Below, piece by piece: positions 20,192 through 30,443 of a stretch of DNA of 64,000 nucleotides. A model generated the notes under the pieces. It saw only the letters and a program-made list of their open reading frames with translations, was not told the origin of the DNA and did not search any database. This DNA comes from Symsagittifera roscoffensis. Lineage: Eukaryota; Xenacoelomorpha; Acoela; Convolutidae. Made by a program: the position numbers and the translations under genes. How positions within the stretch are numbered: the first letter of the stretch is position 1; each line of letters begins with the position of its first letter. The DNA is taken from the NCBI RefSeq assembly GCF_963678635.1, contig NC_087063.1, forward strand, positions 65,276,471-65,340,470, given 5' to 3'.

Positions 20192-23100
20192 CTCAAGTTA
20201 TAGAGGAAGATCACCAGAACGAAGAAACACGCATAATTCATCACAAAATCACTACAATAGACCAAATAGTCGAAATAACTACTCCAGATCACATTCAAAT
20301 ACACAACGATTTGTTTCTAGATCTAATTCCCAATCAAGAAATAATTATAATCCAAACAATCAATCACGAAATTCATCATACAATAGGAATAGAAACTACT
20401 CAAATAATCGGAATAGAAGTTATTCAAACAACCGAAACCAGAATTACCCGAACAATCAATCAAGGAATAACTCATATAATAGATCGAACTATAACAGACC
20501 AAACAATAATTACCAAAACAGATCGCGAAATAATTCACAAAATCGACACTCAAGTTATAATAATCGTTATAGAAATTATTCCCAATCACCACACCGGAAT
20601 AATAATAACTATAATAATTCTAATAACCGCCACAGAAGTAGTACACCTAAACATCAAAGACATATTAATCAAGTTCAATCTAATCCAGAAACAACATCAG
20701 ACCCTCCAGGTATTGATGACACAGTAACTGATACGTTACAACTCAACCAAATAAACTGTGGATCATCAGATTCAGAAAGCGATGCAGAAAACACTCTCTC
20801 CATCAACATGATAAAAGTCGAAAATGACTATGAACCTGTTATATATGAAGAACCTTTTTCATCACACATATATGAAAATCAATCAGAACTCCTTCACAAT
20901 TATTATATTGAACCCGTCCATTCCACACCGACGACACAAAAAACTAATGAAATTAACACTACAAACCAACCCAATGAGAAAGAAAAAACAAAATGCTTGA
21001 ATACAAATCACATCTACCAAAACATACAAAAAGAACAACCCAAAGAAAAAATTTGGACAATACCATTTCTTTTGGAAAGCCCAAAAAGCAAAGAATTCCA
21101 ACCACCAGATCTTGAAATTGATTTTTTAATTGATTCAGGAGCAGAATCAAATATAATAAACATTCCCACATGGAATGAAATAAAAACCTTACACCCAAAG
21201 CTAACACCTCTTGAAACCTCCAGCAAACTAGCAACAGCACAAGGATCAACATTAATAAACTACGGAAAAATTCAATTATTTCTTCTCCCCACAAGAACAA
21301 TGGAGCAAAACAAAATTTTAACCAAACCATTTAAACAAATATTCCATATCACTGATATTAAACATAATATCATTGGAATACCATTTATCTCTAAATATAT
21401 ACCAACAATCAACATCTTGAATAGTAAAATATTAATCAAAGATAAATATACAAAAACAAAAGACACATCCCTAACATTTTTTCAAAGATTAAATAAACAA
21501 CCACCATTTTTTTCAAAATTTTACCCAATATATAACCAACAAAGAAAACACTTGAAACCACTATCAGGAAACATCTATAATTTTTCAATCAAACAAGTTC
21601 ACCAATATGATAAAAAACAAAACAAACAAAAATTTTATATGTCAGATTTTGAATTCAAACCTATTCACAAGTTTTTCAAAATCACAATCTCATCAATAAA
21701 ATATTTGAAAAACTCGAATTCAGATATTATTTCCTTACATGTATACAACAATACACCTTACCAAGTAACATTACCTTTAGGACTTTTAGGCTATTGCGAA
21801 ACCAACGCTACAATATTACCAATACACGAAAAATTATATCGTGTAAAAAATATACTCCAATTACTAGATATTTGCCAATCCACAATCCTTAATGAAGAAT
21901 TATCTATAAATAATATAATAAGTAACGAAAACAGAAATACGGATTATTTCACAAAAACCCCATATTTCAAACCTACATTCAACATAAGTAACTACACAGA
22001 GAATCAACAGAAATTTTTAACAATGTTTAATTTCCAACATTCACAAATAACACAAGACGAATTTGAAAAACTAGCAAAACAGCTAATTAAATATTCATCA
22101 GTCTATGCAACATCCAAATTTGATGTTGGCAAAATCAGCTCATCACTACATCTCCCATTAAAACCAGACGCAGTTTTCAAAAAACAAAGAGCAAGTAAAG
22201 TACCAATTCACTTACACGATAAAGTGAACAGATTACTCGACATTTTAGAACAATACAACATTATATCACCAGTAAACAAAGAGGAACAACCAAAAGGCAA
22301 CACATTTATCAACCCTGTTATCATTCTAGCCAAAGGAGAATCATTAAAAATTGTTCTCGATGCTAGATACCTCAACTCACTCATAGATGAATCAAAGTGT
22401 AATTGGCCCATTGAACCAATACAAGTTATTTTAACAAAAATAAACGGAAAATACTTTACCACCGCCGATATGAATAGTGCATATAATCAAATGCCATTAG
22501 ATGAACAATCACGACGCTTAACACAATTTGTTATTGGAAATCAACAATACGAATTCAACCGCTTATTCTATGGAATATCCATAGGACCAGCAGCATTTTC
22601 AGCTTTTATGAGCAAAATTTTTCGACCACTAATACTCAAGAAAAACGCAATCACCTATTTAGACGATGTCTTTATGCAATCACAAACAAAAGAGGAAATG
22701 TTCAATGTTTTAGAACAATATCACCAAATACTTCAGAACGAAAATCTGAAGGCCGCCCCCGATAAATCACACTTCTTTTTGACAAAAGTTAAATTCTTAG
22801 GGCATAATATAGAAAGAAAAACAATCACTCCATTGAAATCACGTATAGACGCTATTCAAAAACTCCAACCACCAACAAATAAAAAGAAAATCCAAGAATT
22901 CCTTGGAATGTTAAACTTTTTAAGCAAATATGTTTATAAAATGCAATTATATCTACGACCCTTCTATAACATACTTAGACAACAAAATAATTTTGAATGG
23001 AATATAGAACATCAAGCACGATTTGAAGAAATTAAAAAACTTCTAACTGAACAAATTTCAAACACAATTCCAGATTCAAATCAACCATTTTATGCAATGT

Positions 23101-25193
23101 GCGATGCTTCGAACTTTGGCATCGGCGCAGCATTATTACAATCACATAATAGTACAAATAAAATGAACCTCATATCAGCAAATTCTCGATTATTCACTCA
23201 AGCAGAACTACGACTCTCAACTCTAATGAGAGAATGTACAGCCATAATATATACACTAACAGAATATGAATTTCTGATACTTGGATCAAAACATCCCACA
23301 GTTCTATTCACAGACCATAAACCAATCATCTTTCTTTTTACACAAAAGTCTAATCCAAACCACCGAGTTTATAGATTTCAACTCATTTTAATGAAATTCC
23401 CAAACTTACATATAGTTTGGACCACAGGAAAAAATCTTGCACTACCAGACACCTTAAGTCGAAATACGCCACCTGAATTACTTACACGAAAAACCACAGT
23501 TGAAATACCCAAAAACATTAAATTCTACCTTGCAGAAAATGAAACATCACCCCGATTGGAATGCAAATATGCAGTAAAAACTGACGTTGAACAATCACAA
23601 ATAAATAATTTACAACATTTCCCACTTTATTTAGATTGTCAAAATAATCACTATGAAGTTGATCTACTTGGAACATCAACTTTTAAACCAATCCCATATT
23701 CACAATGGATAAAAAACAACACCCAACAAAAAAGAATAAAACAACACCCGCCTAAAAAAGACCATTTTCCACTAATTGAAAAAGAAAATCTGACTGATAA
23801 AATAAACTTATCAGGACCACAAACAAACGATTCAAAATACACAATAAATAAAGTTTTTGACCTCCATGACCCACTTGACACAATACCCTTATCTAAATTA
23901 GAAATCGAAAACATTTTTCTCCCCCCAACAGAAACAATTACAATTTCAACACTGAAACAGTATCAAAACCTTGACCCAGTAATTCGACAACTGAAATCAT
24001 GGCACAAATATAAAACTAAACCTATCAAAGCAGATTCAACTATTCTAGGAAACAAAACACTCCTCAGATATTTTCGAAAATTCAAAAATACAACAATTAA
24101 CGAAAACACAGACCTTCTAGAATACAAACTAAATGAATCTACAGTTCCCTGTCTCCCTTTAAGTATGATTCTTATAGCTTTTAATATTTCACATACACAA
24201 AATATTAAAGGACACTCTGGATCAGAAAAAACATATTCAAATTTTATACAAAACTTTTACTTCCCAAATGCACCAATTTGGATAAAAGTACTATGCAATG
24301 ACTGTATAGTATGTCAACTAAATAAACCTTACCCAAATCAAAAACAAATAGCACAAAAACAAGATTTTAAAGGACAAAGTTTGTACTTTAATCATCGTAT
24401 ATCATTTCATACCAAAGGACCAATTTCACCCTCATCCGAAGGAAACTCCTACATTATGGTAATTGTTGACGCATTTACACATTATGTAGCACTTAACCCA
24501 GTACCACATTGTAACGCTTATTACGCTTACACAACACTCTATGAACACTGGATAGCAAAATTCGGACTACCAGAAATTTTAGTTACAGACAACGGTACAG
24601 AATTCATAAATAATGAAATCATCACACTATGTCATTTATATAACATTAAACACAAACCACGTACATCTCACGCACCTTGGACAAACGGCTTAGTCGAAGG
24701 TATGAACCGTTCATTACAAGAATATCTCAGATGTATCATCAATGGAAATGATACAAGATATACCGAATGGTCAGCAGATGTAAAACTATTTCCCTTAGCA
24801 TATAATTCACAAATCACGACAACTTTAGGAATGTCACCATATGAAATGGTTTTTAACCAAAAGCCACGCAAACCAATAATGTTTACAGCAAACTCTCATA
24901 AAAACGCACAAGGTTATTGTCAACCAAATAAAGACTCAATTTGTTATAACCTACCATTACATACACACGATGAAGATCATTTTCATCACCCACAAATTCT
25001 TAAATTAGCCTCCGGTACACACACCGAATGGATTTTAAACAGAGATAAAAAACACAATGAAATTTACCAAAAGGTAACAAAAAAGTTGTTACAAAGGCAA
25101 AATATTAATGAACAAATAAATTCACGCTTTACACCAGCCTCCGATTTAAAAATTGGAACATTTGTTTTAATACCCAGTTTTAATACTCAATAA
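20106..25193 (+). CDS. pol: pol: Asn/Arg/Ser-rich linker, protease, RT, RNase H, integrase
   Basis: The frame opens after TGA at 20103-20105, in +1 relative to gag, so pol is probably made by +1 frameshifting in 20106-20191. The first ATG at 20808 is deep inside. A Tyr/Asn/Arg/Ser-rich linker spans 20160-20640. Protease DSGA is at 21132-21143. RT has motif A (FTTADMNSAYNQ, about 22457) and the YLDD box at 22656-22667. RNase H has CDAS (Asp codon 23103) and later FTDHKP. Integrase has H-x7-H and C-x2-C of the zinc finger (about 24190-24325), then Asp 24468, Asp 24588 (TDNGTEF) and Glu 24696, giving a DD35E spacing. TAA at 25191 truncates the integrase C-terminal domain: the related element has a Lys codon at that place and reads on. 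Confidence 0.92.
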   Translation, partial: KKIKIYSNNSSGKPLPNNTNYTRNQSPYNSSYRGRSPERRNTHNSSQNHYNRPNSRNNYSRSHSNTQRFVSRSNSQSRNNYNPNNQSRNSSYNRNRNYSNNRNRSYSNNRNQNYPNNQSRNNSYNRSNYNRPNNNYQNRSRNNSQNRHSSYNNRYRNYSQSPHRNNNNYNNSNNRHRSSTPKHQRHINQVQSNPETTSDPPGIDDTVTDTLQLNQINCGSSDSESDAENTLSINMIKVENDYEPVIYEEPFSSHIYENQSELLHNYYIEPVHSTPTTQKTNEINTTNQPNEKEKTKCLNTNHIYQNIQKEQPKEKIWTIPFLLESPKSKEFQPPDLEIDFLIDSGAESNIINIPTWNEIKTLHPKLTPLETSSKLATAQGSTLINYGKIQLFLLPTRTMEQNKILTKPFKQIFHITDIKHNIIGIPFISKYIPTINILNSKILIKDKYTKTKDTSLTFFQRLNKQPPFFSKFYPIYNQQRKHLKPLSGNIYNFSIKQVHQYDKKQNKQKFYMSDFEFKPIHKFFKITISSIKYLKNSNSDIISLHVYNNTPYQVTLPLGLLGYCETNATILPIHEKLYRVKNILQLLDICQSTILNEELSINNIISNENRNTDYFTKTPYFKPTFNISNYTENQQKFLTMFNFQHSQITQDEFEKLAKQLIKYSSVYATSKFDVGKISSSLHLPLKPDAVFKKQRASKVPIHLHDKVNRLLDILEQYNIISPVNKEEQPKGNTFINPVIILAKGESLKIVLDARYLNSLIDESKCNWPIEPIQVILTKINGKYFTTADMNSAYNQMPLDEQSRRLTQFVIGNQQYEFNRLFYGISIGPAAFSAFMSKIFRPLILKKNAITYLDDVFMQSQTKEEMFNVLEQYHQILQNENLKAAPDKSHFFLTKVKFLGHNIERKTITPLKSRIDAIQKLQPPTNKKKIQEFLGMLNFLSKYVYKMQLYLRPFYNILRQQNNFEWNIEHQARFEEIKKLLTEQISNTIPDSNQPFYAMCDASNFGIGAALLQSHNSTNKMNLISANSRLFTQAELRLSTLMRECTAIIYTLTEYEFLILGSKHPTVLFTDHKPIIFLFTQKSNPNHRVYRFQLILMKFPNLHIVWTTGKNLALPDTLSRNTPPELLTRKTTVEIPKNIKFYLAENETSPRLECKYAVKTDVEQSQINNLQHFPLYLDCQNNHYEVDLLGTSTFKPIPYSQWIKNNTQQKRIKQHPPKKDHFPLIEKENLTDKINLSGPQTNDSKYTINKVFDLHDPLDTIPLSKLEIENIFLPPTETITISTLKQYQNLDPVIRQLKSWHKYKTKPIKADSTILGNKTLLRYFRKFKNTTINENTDLLEYKLNESTVPCLPLSMILIAFNISHTQNIKGHSGSEKTYSNFIQNFYFPNAPIWIKVLCNDCIVCQLNKPYPNQKQIAQKQDFKGQSLYFNHRISFHTKGPISPSSEGNSYIMVIVDAFTHYVALNPVPHCNAYYAYTTLYEHWIAKFGLPEILVTDNGTEFINNEIITLCHLYNIKHKPRTSHAPWTNGLVEGMNRSLQEYLRCIINGNDTRYTEWSADVKLFPLAYNSQITTTLGMSPYEMVFNQKPRKPIMFTANSHKNAQGYCQPNKDSICYNLPLHTHDEDHFHHPQILKLASGTHTEWILNRDKKHNEIYQKVTKKLLQRQNINEQINSRFTPASDLKIGTFVLIPSFNTQ

Positions 25194-25688
25194 GGAATTT
25201 CAAAAAAGTTACAACCCCTTCGTAAAGGACCATACCAAATAATTGCAAAACCCACTGATGTCACATATAAAATCACCGACTCAGATAAAAAAGAAATCGT
25301 TCAACACCGAAATAACCTATTACCTTATTATCCAAAAGAATACGCACTCCGCGAACTAACTCAATTATATTCTTTTACAGGTTTAAAAGTTATTCAAAAT
25401 AACCCACATACAAACAACATAACAAAGGAACAAAATGATATTCACCTCGGAAATCAAAATACAAAATCAAACACCACAAAAAACAATACAAAAAATCTCG
25501 ATCAAAATACATCTCAAAAATAAAGAAAAAATAGAAAAATGACAGAACAAATAATACCCCAAAAACAAATCGACAAATCAGAACATAGAGAGTCTTCACG
25601 ACTTAGAAATCAACCACGTAAAAATTATAAAGTATTCATCCCACAATCTAAAATATTAAAGAAAGTTGAATTTCAAAAACAACCTTAA
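25194..25688 (+). pseudogene. Integrase C-terminal tail, same frame after two stops
   Basis: After TAA at 25191 the frame continues to TAA at 25521-25523, encoding an integrase C-terminal segment (LRKGPYQIIAKP, IVQHRNNLLPYYP). After five more codons an ATG at 25539 starts 49 codons ending 25688, with SSRLRNQPRKNYKVF, a basic tail typical of Ty3/gypsy pol ends. The decayed relative encodes the same tail (RQSSRLRNQPRKDYKTF) at 51298-51561. So the ancestral pol extended to about 25688 and this copy is interrupted twice, unless the stops are read through. Confidence 0.65.
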
Positions 25689-26282
25689 ATTCTACATTTA
25701 AAAATCTTTGCACCTCTGAAACATTTCACACTTTCATTTTTCAAGATAACATGCTGATAAACACGCAGCGATTCTAGTTCAAAATTAGCCAATAGGATTC
25801 ATCCAATCCGTCACCTTCTATAATTTTAACACAAACCAACTAGACGAAAAATATTAAACTCCAGGCATATCTATAACTATAACTCTACGACCTCCAGGTC
25901 AAAAATAAGCAAACCACTCCAACTTGACAACTAAAATAAATATCACCATAATATCATAACCCTCCCTTATCTAATAAACCAAAGATCAACAATATTTCCC
26001 CAACTCAGCCCTCAAATACCCCCCAAACAAATATGTTAAATTAGCCTAAAGTAAAAGAACGACCATTTTATTTAGCCTAAAGTATAAAAATCTCAAAAAT
26101 ACCCCAGATCATTTGACAAATGAAAATAAAGACAAAGAAGACCTCCCGATCACCATAAAAATTGCCCCCAACAATTTTTTACGAAACTCAACCCACTTGT
26201 CAAAAAACTAATAAATAATCCGACCACACTTGAAAATTGCCCCAAACAACAAAAAATATTCGATCACGAAGCCATTTCTTAA
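25689..26282. other. pol-env spacer, no gene recognised
   Basis: AT-rich. The motif tattaaattagcctaaagta appears twice near 26035-26090, and aaaattgcccc-type segments repeat around 26155-26250. It may hold subgenomic RNA signals; nothing definite. Confidence 0.4.
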
Positions 26283-26498
26283 ATGCTCTTCTATCAAACA
26301 GTCACTAAAATTATCACAAACCTCAAACAATTTTTTACGATACTTGAAACTTTCATAATATTTCTTTTTGATATCCTTGAATCTTTTCTAATACTCTTAA
26401 TCATTTTTTGTAATATTTTTTTAATTTTCTACACTATATTCGAACTATTTCTCCAACTTTCAAAAACCCTTGATTATATCCACAGGTACGATTTATAA
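26283..26498 (+). CDS. Small membrane protein ORF (71 aa)
   Basis: ATG at 26283. Almost the whole product from residue 18 to 60 is hydrophobic (FIIFLFDILESFLILLIIFC and following), enough for one or two membrane helices. Near its end the sequence cacag/gtacga is a good 5' splice donor, which the decayed relative keeps (cctcag/gtacga near 52312). Function unknown; a viroporin-like or envelope-associated role is only a thought. Confidence 0.45.
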   Translation: MLFYQTVTKIITNLKQFFTILETFIIFLFDILESFLILLIIFCNIFLIFYTIFELFLQLSKTLDYIHRYDL

Positions 26499-26528
26499 AA
26501 TTGTCTAAATGATACGAACTATTTTCAG
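26486..26528 (+). other. Possible 43-nt intron joining two small membrane ORFs
   Basis: GT at 26486 follows CAG, and the segment ends in ttttcag at 26528. Removing it would place the 26283 frame in register with the hydrophobic frame that ends at 26685. 43 nt is short but within the range of minimal introns in some invertebrates. The relative keeps the donor, but its acceptor is less clear. Confidence 0.3.
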
Positions 26529-26685
26529 TAGAACTGATATTTTTCTACTATTTGTAATTTTCATAACATTTCTATCATCCCTCATTTTGACTATATGCAA
26601 ATGTATAAAGAAAGCAATCATCACATTCGCTCTAGCAACAATCCTCCTAATTCTTTTCTTAGAAGAATACTTTAATAAACATTAA
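26509..26685 (+). CDS. Small membrane protein ORF or second exon (58 aa)
   Basis: ATG at 26509, TAA at 26683-26685. It has two hydrophobic stretches (IFLLFVIFITFLSSLIL and ITFALATILLILFL) separated by a short Cys/Lys segment (CKCIKK), a hairpin-like two-helix arrangement. It may be an independent ORF, or the 3' exon of the preceding one via the 43-nt intron. A decayed version is visible near 52340-52510. Confidence 0.4.
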   Translation: MIRTIFSRTDIFLLFVIFITFLSSLILTICKCIKKAIITFALATILLILFLEEYFNKH

Positions 26686-26705
26686 CTTTTTCACAAAAAA
26701 AATAG

Positions 26706-27836
26706 ACCAAAAAGCTATCAAAAATTGCTACCCAAAAGTCACCAAGTCAGTCTTCACCGACATCATCCCAAGATAACCCAACAACACTTTCAACTACCAA
26801 TAATCCTCAAACATCTACACGAATTTCCTTTCAAGATAACCCATACACTTTTGAAGAACGACACGCTCGTTTATCAGAACCACTAGAACCAGTTCAACGA
26901 CAAGCACCTCTAAGCGAACCAACATATAACTTATACCCAACACTACCACAAGAATTAAGTAGAATAAGAAATCCTAGTCAAAACCAAAATACAGTCGAAA
27001 TAAATAGACAAATTATACATCCTCGACGGAACAGAAATTTTCTAACTCCCCGAGTTCATTTTGATATACCTCAATCCCCATCACAAAACACTCCAGAAAA
27101 CCCCATTGGTATATTACCAGAAACCCCTACGCTTCTTTCACAACGTAGCACCTCAAGCCTACCATCAGATTACTTAGGTTCAACACCAACATCTGAACAA
27201 ATACGTGAAAATCCTTTTAACCCCCCAAACCAGGCATCACGACTACCATATTGGACAACACATTCATTTACACAAGGTGATTTAAATTTAGTCAATGATC
27301 CAATAGATATTTCTACAGATACAACAACATCCTCATCACTACCAGAAACATTATCACTACCATCAACACCATCAATAAGCCAAATTTCACCACCACCTTT
27401 TAACTTAAATTTTCCAAATAATCTCGACGCCAGATATCGAGAACAATCATCAACAAATATCCCTTTAAGACTAGATTGGAATACATTTACAGCCCCTCCA
27501 CCATTATTTGGACAACATCTAGAAAGTAATCGCCTCCACAACTGGGCACTTAATAGATTACAATACCGACAAGACATTCACGACGATATCCGTGATCACA
27601 ATATCCAAATACTCCAACAAAACAGTTTACAATTAAAGTTTGAAATCACAGTTAAATTAAACAACATTACTCAACATCCCTACCCATTAAACCCACCAAA
27701 CATAACAGCTCAATCACTACCACCACCATTTATAACCACAGAAGTAATATATAAATACGACAGATATACCAAAAACACAATTGGTTACATCACATTTTAT
27801 AACCCATACTCAGGATTATCATACACATGTATATTC
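26706..27836 (+). CDS. ATG-less ORF just before env (376 codons), probably a spliced exon
   Basis: Open from the TAG at 26703 to TAA at 27834-27836 with no Met codon that I can find, so translation must begin elsewhere, most simply through splicing to an acceptor around 26705. The N-terminal two-thirds is Pro/Ser/Thr-rich and probably disordered. The last 110 residues look folded (LDWNTFTAPPPLFGQHLESN, LKFEITVKL, TIGYITFYNPYSG). The decayed relative encodes a clearly similar protein (EEKHSLLSEPLEP, RLPLWMTQTF, NWALSKLQYR) at 52524-53683. It overlaps the env ATG (27827) by 10 nt, and the relative keeps a similar overlap. No known family recognised. Confidence 0.6.
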
Positions 27837-29371
27837 TAAAATTATTAATTTTTCTCCAGCTCCTTTTCCTAGTAATCTCAAATCAAAACATAAACCCTTC
27901 TCCCCGCACAGGACCCCAAGATTTATTAGTAACACATTACGATTGTGAAGAAAACGAACAAAAAACACTACACAAGTATGCAATAAATCAAGTATCACAG
28001 TGCGAAACAGAACCCCAAGCCATAGAAACTACAAATGTCATAGCAACACTTTATTCAAAAGCCCGAGCAACTACAGTTATAGGATATAAATTCACAGCAA
28101 CATTTTCTGAAAAGAAAGTACATTGTTCACAAGTCTCAAACGGAAATAAAAACCGACTTGACCATGAATCATTCTACCAGAGTAATATAGAACGACTTTT
28201 ACATCTCAATCCCGAAGATTGTAAACACGAGTTACTCCGACTAAACATCACAAAAAATAAAAACACAGATAGAAAGTTAGTATATTTCCAAGTTTTTTCA
28301 GATTCTGTACATCAAGCAGAACTTGAAAGATATCAAGGACATATAAAATTAGATGAAAAATACCCATACAACGGCGCACACGGACGATTAACTTATGACA
28401 TACACGATAAACACTGGATACCACACATTGGTATAAATGACCCATCAAACTGCAAAGCAGACACAAAAAATAAAGGATACCAAGAAATAATGTTTTTCGA
28501 TTGGAAAATACAACTCGAAAAAATACAACTCACACGAGATTTATCAGACAACACAATGATTTATCAAGGAATTAGATTACCTTGTAAAAACGACCAAGGT
28601 TATTGCGACCCTACAACCAGAACACAAGCAACAATTGTTTGGTTCCCCGAAGACACATGTACAACATTTCAAGTAGCAAAAATACACGCTCGTATGATAA
28701 AATTTCACGAAAAATATTTTATACAATCAATACCATATGAACAAGTAAATCCATTACGAAAGATAAGTTCTAATTTTCGAAACATTCATAATATAGAAAA
28801 TAAATTAACACGTTTTCAAATATATCAAGAAACAGAACTTGCATGTAAATACAGAAACCCACTTCACAAAACACAATACTCTGAAATATTAGTTGAATAC
28901 GAAAATGGATTCGACATGACCACTGGAAAAATAAAAGTCGACCCATACGCCACAAGTCATCCCCTAAACGAAGGAACATCATATATACCAGTTAATTTTC
29001 AAAAGAATACAGGTCAACCTGGTGGACATTTAAAACCCCAAAACGATCAAAGCACACGTTTACAAGAATTATCACTAATGAATAGTACATATTTTGGTAA
29101 TATCCACTATGATATTCACTTAGATATGAAACTAGACTACACGATTAGCCGAATTTTTCAAGAAATGTCACTCTCCGAATTAGAAACATTACACCAACTA
29201 TGCGAATTAGAAAGAACACAAATATTACAATCACTTGCACTAGCAGTATTAAAAATACCCTACGCAGGATATTTACTATCAGGAAATAGATCAAATTTTT
29301 TAGACTATGAAGGAAACATCTTATGGTTTTATACTTGTACAAAAAAAAGTATCACCACTATACGTTTTTGA
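27827..29371 (+). CDS. env: Envelope-like glycoprotein, N-terminal ectodomain part (514 aa)
   Basis: Starts with a signal-peptide-like segment (LLIFLQLLFLVIS, residues 5-17), then a long Cys-containing ectodomain with N-linked sites (for example NIT and NST). Position after pol, the signal peptide, and a downstream membrane anchor in the next frame support an envelope function. The Cys and aromatic pattern, and the Cys ... LP-type segment in the second ORF, remind me of the class III-like glycoproteins of chuvirus-type viruses and of some LTR elements that captured them; this is an impression, not a demonstrated match. The frame ends at 29371 shortly after an A8 run (29341-29348), where the related coding continues in the +1 frame. 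Confidence 0.6.
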   Translation: MYILKLLIFLQLLFLVISNQNINPSPRTGPQDLLVTHYDCEENEQKTLHKYAINQVSQCETEPQAIETTNVIATLYSKARATTVIGYKFTATFSEKKVHCSQVSNGNKNRLDHESFYQSNIERLLHLNPEDCKHELLRLNITKNKNTDRKLVYFQVFSDSVHQAELERYQGHIKLDEKYPYNGAHGRLTYDIHDKHWIPHIGINDPSNCKADTKNKGYQEIMFFDWKIQLEKIQLTRDLSDNTMIYQGIRLPCKNDQGYCDPTTRTQATIVWFPEDTCTTFQVAKIHARMIKFHEKYFIQSIPYEQVNPLRKISSNFRNIHNIENKLTRFQIYQETELACKYRNPLHKTQYSEILVEYENGFDMTTGKIKVDPYATSHPLNEGTSYIPVNFQKNTGQPGGHLKPQNDQSTRLQELSLMNSTYFGNIHYDIHLDMKLDYTISRIFQEMSLSELETLHQLCELERTQILQSLALAVLKIPYAGYLLSGNRSNFLDYEGNILWFYTCTKKSITTIRF

Positions 29372-30443
29372 AGATAAACGATGTTATAAAAGAATCCCTA
29401 TCTTTTATAAGAATAAAGTACATTTCGTTGACACACTTTCACGAAGAACCTATTTCTGGGATACCGCAGTTCCATGTGGATCAGAAAATAGCCACAACGT
29501 AGTACAACTAAACCCTGATGAAGATAAATATTACCTTCTCACCCCATATCCCACATTAATGCAATCACTCAAAAAATTTTCACCAGAAAGCATTCGCGCT
29601 ATCGCTCGAAACCCAAATATAGACTTACAATCAATAGGAATATACTCAAAATCAGATATTCAACATCACATTAGAACACAACAATTCCAGGAATTATTAA
29701 CACAAATGGACACAATACAAAGACAGTCAATTGACCAAAACTTACGCAAACTTGCCGAAACCGCAGGATTTGCAGACATCTATACGCAAGACTATAGCGG
29801 ATATTTTAAAGACATTAAAGATTATATATATCTAAACGGTGAAAAATACCGTCCCCAAGATATATCTCCTATCAATATTTTTAGCTTTGTTACACTCAAG
29901 AATGAAATTCTTGATTTTCTAGGATGGCCCTACTACATCTTAGAAAAACTAACTATTTTATACGCAATGTTTAACTTTATTGGATTTCTTTTTTCACTCC
30001 TAAAAGGAATCTATAACACATGTGCTATACACACACAAGTCAATAGACAAGCAAGTGTAGCACGCATACTATTTGCAGGATTTTTTGGAATATTTTCTAC
30101 ATCTATAAACAAAATTCTTTTAGACGCACAAATAAAAGAATATAACACAAAAATAGCAACAAGACAGAACACATACGACGAAGAACATAACAATGCAGAC
30201 ACAACACCAACAGCACCACAGTTACCACCCCTGCCACATAACCATCCATTATCCCTAGTCCCACGTAATTTTCGAAATTTAGCCATAACACATAATAATT
30301 TTAGACCAACCATATCACAAAGTCCCATCCAACATATAATGCCACACCACTCACAAGATGAAAATACTTATGAACAAATCATAGAACAACCCCATACCAC
30401 CGCTTTTCAGTCTCAAAATAATCATTTTTTTAGCCCACGATGA
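29307..30443 (+). CDS. env: Envelope-like glycoprotein, C-terminal part with membrane anchor (378 aa)
   Basis: Overlaps the previous ORF by 65 nt in the +1 frame. Real homology begins near residue 15, right after the A8 run, so the ATG at 29307 is probably not used. It contains RCYKRIPIFY and VDTLSRRTYFWDTAVPC, then a helical region, a hydrophobic membrane segment at about residues 214-236, and a second hydrophobic stretch at about 252-268, followed by a Pro-rich cytoplasmic-type tail. The decayed relative has the equivalent segments at about 55190-56018, with its own frame breaks. The stop (TGA 30441-30443) overlaps the next ATG. Confidence 0.6.
   Translation: MKETSYGFILVQKKVSPLYVFEDKRCYKRIPIFYKNKVHFVDTLSRRTYFWDTAVPCGSENSHNVVQLNPDEDKYYLLTPYPTLMQSLKKFSPESIRAIARNPNIDLQSIGIYSKSDIQHHIRTQQFQELLTQMDTIQRQSIDQNLRKLAETAGFADIYTQDYSGYFKDIKDYIYLNGEKYRPQDISPINIFSFVTLKNEILDFLGWPYYILEKLTILYAMFNFIGFLFSLLKGIYNTCAIHTQVNRQASVARILFAGFFGIFSTSINKILLDAQIKEYNTKIATRQNTYDEEHNNADTTPTAPQLPPLPHNHPLSLVPRNFRNLAITHNNFRPTISQSPIQHIMPHHSQDENTYEQIIEQPHTTAFQSQNNHFFSPR

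Noticed and set aside
20311-20727. 138-codon Ile/Thr-rich plus-strand ORF
   Set aside because: It is an out-of-frame reading of the Asn/Arg/Ser-rich pol linker, which is open in the pol frame.
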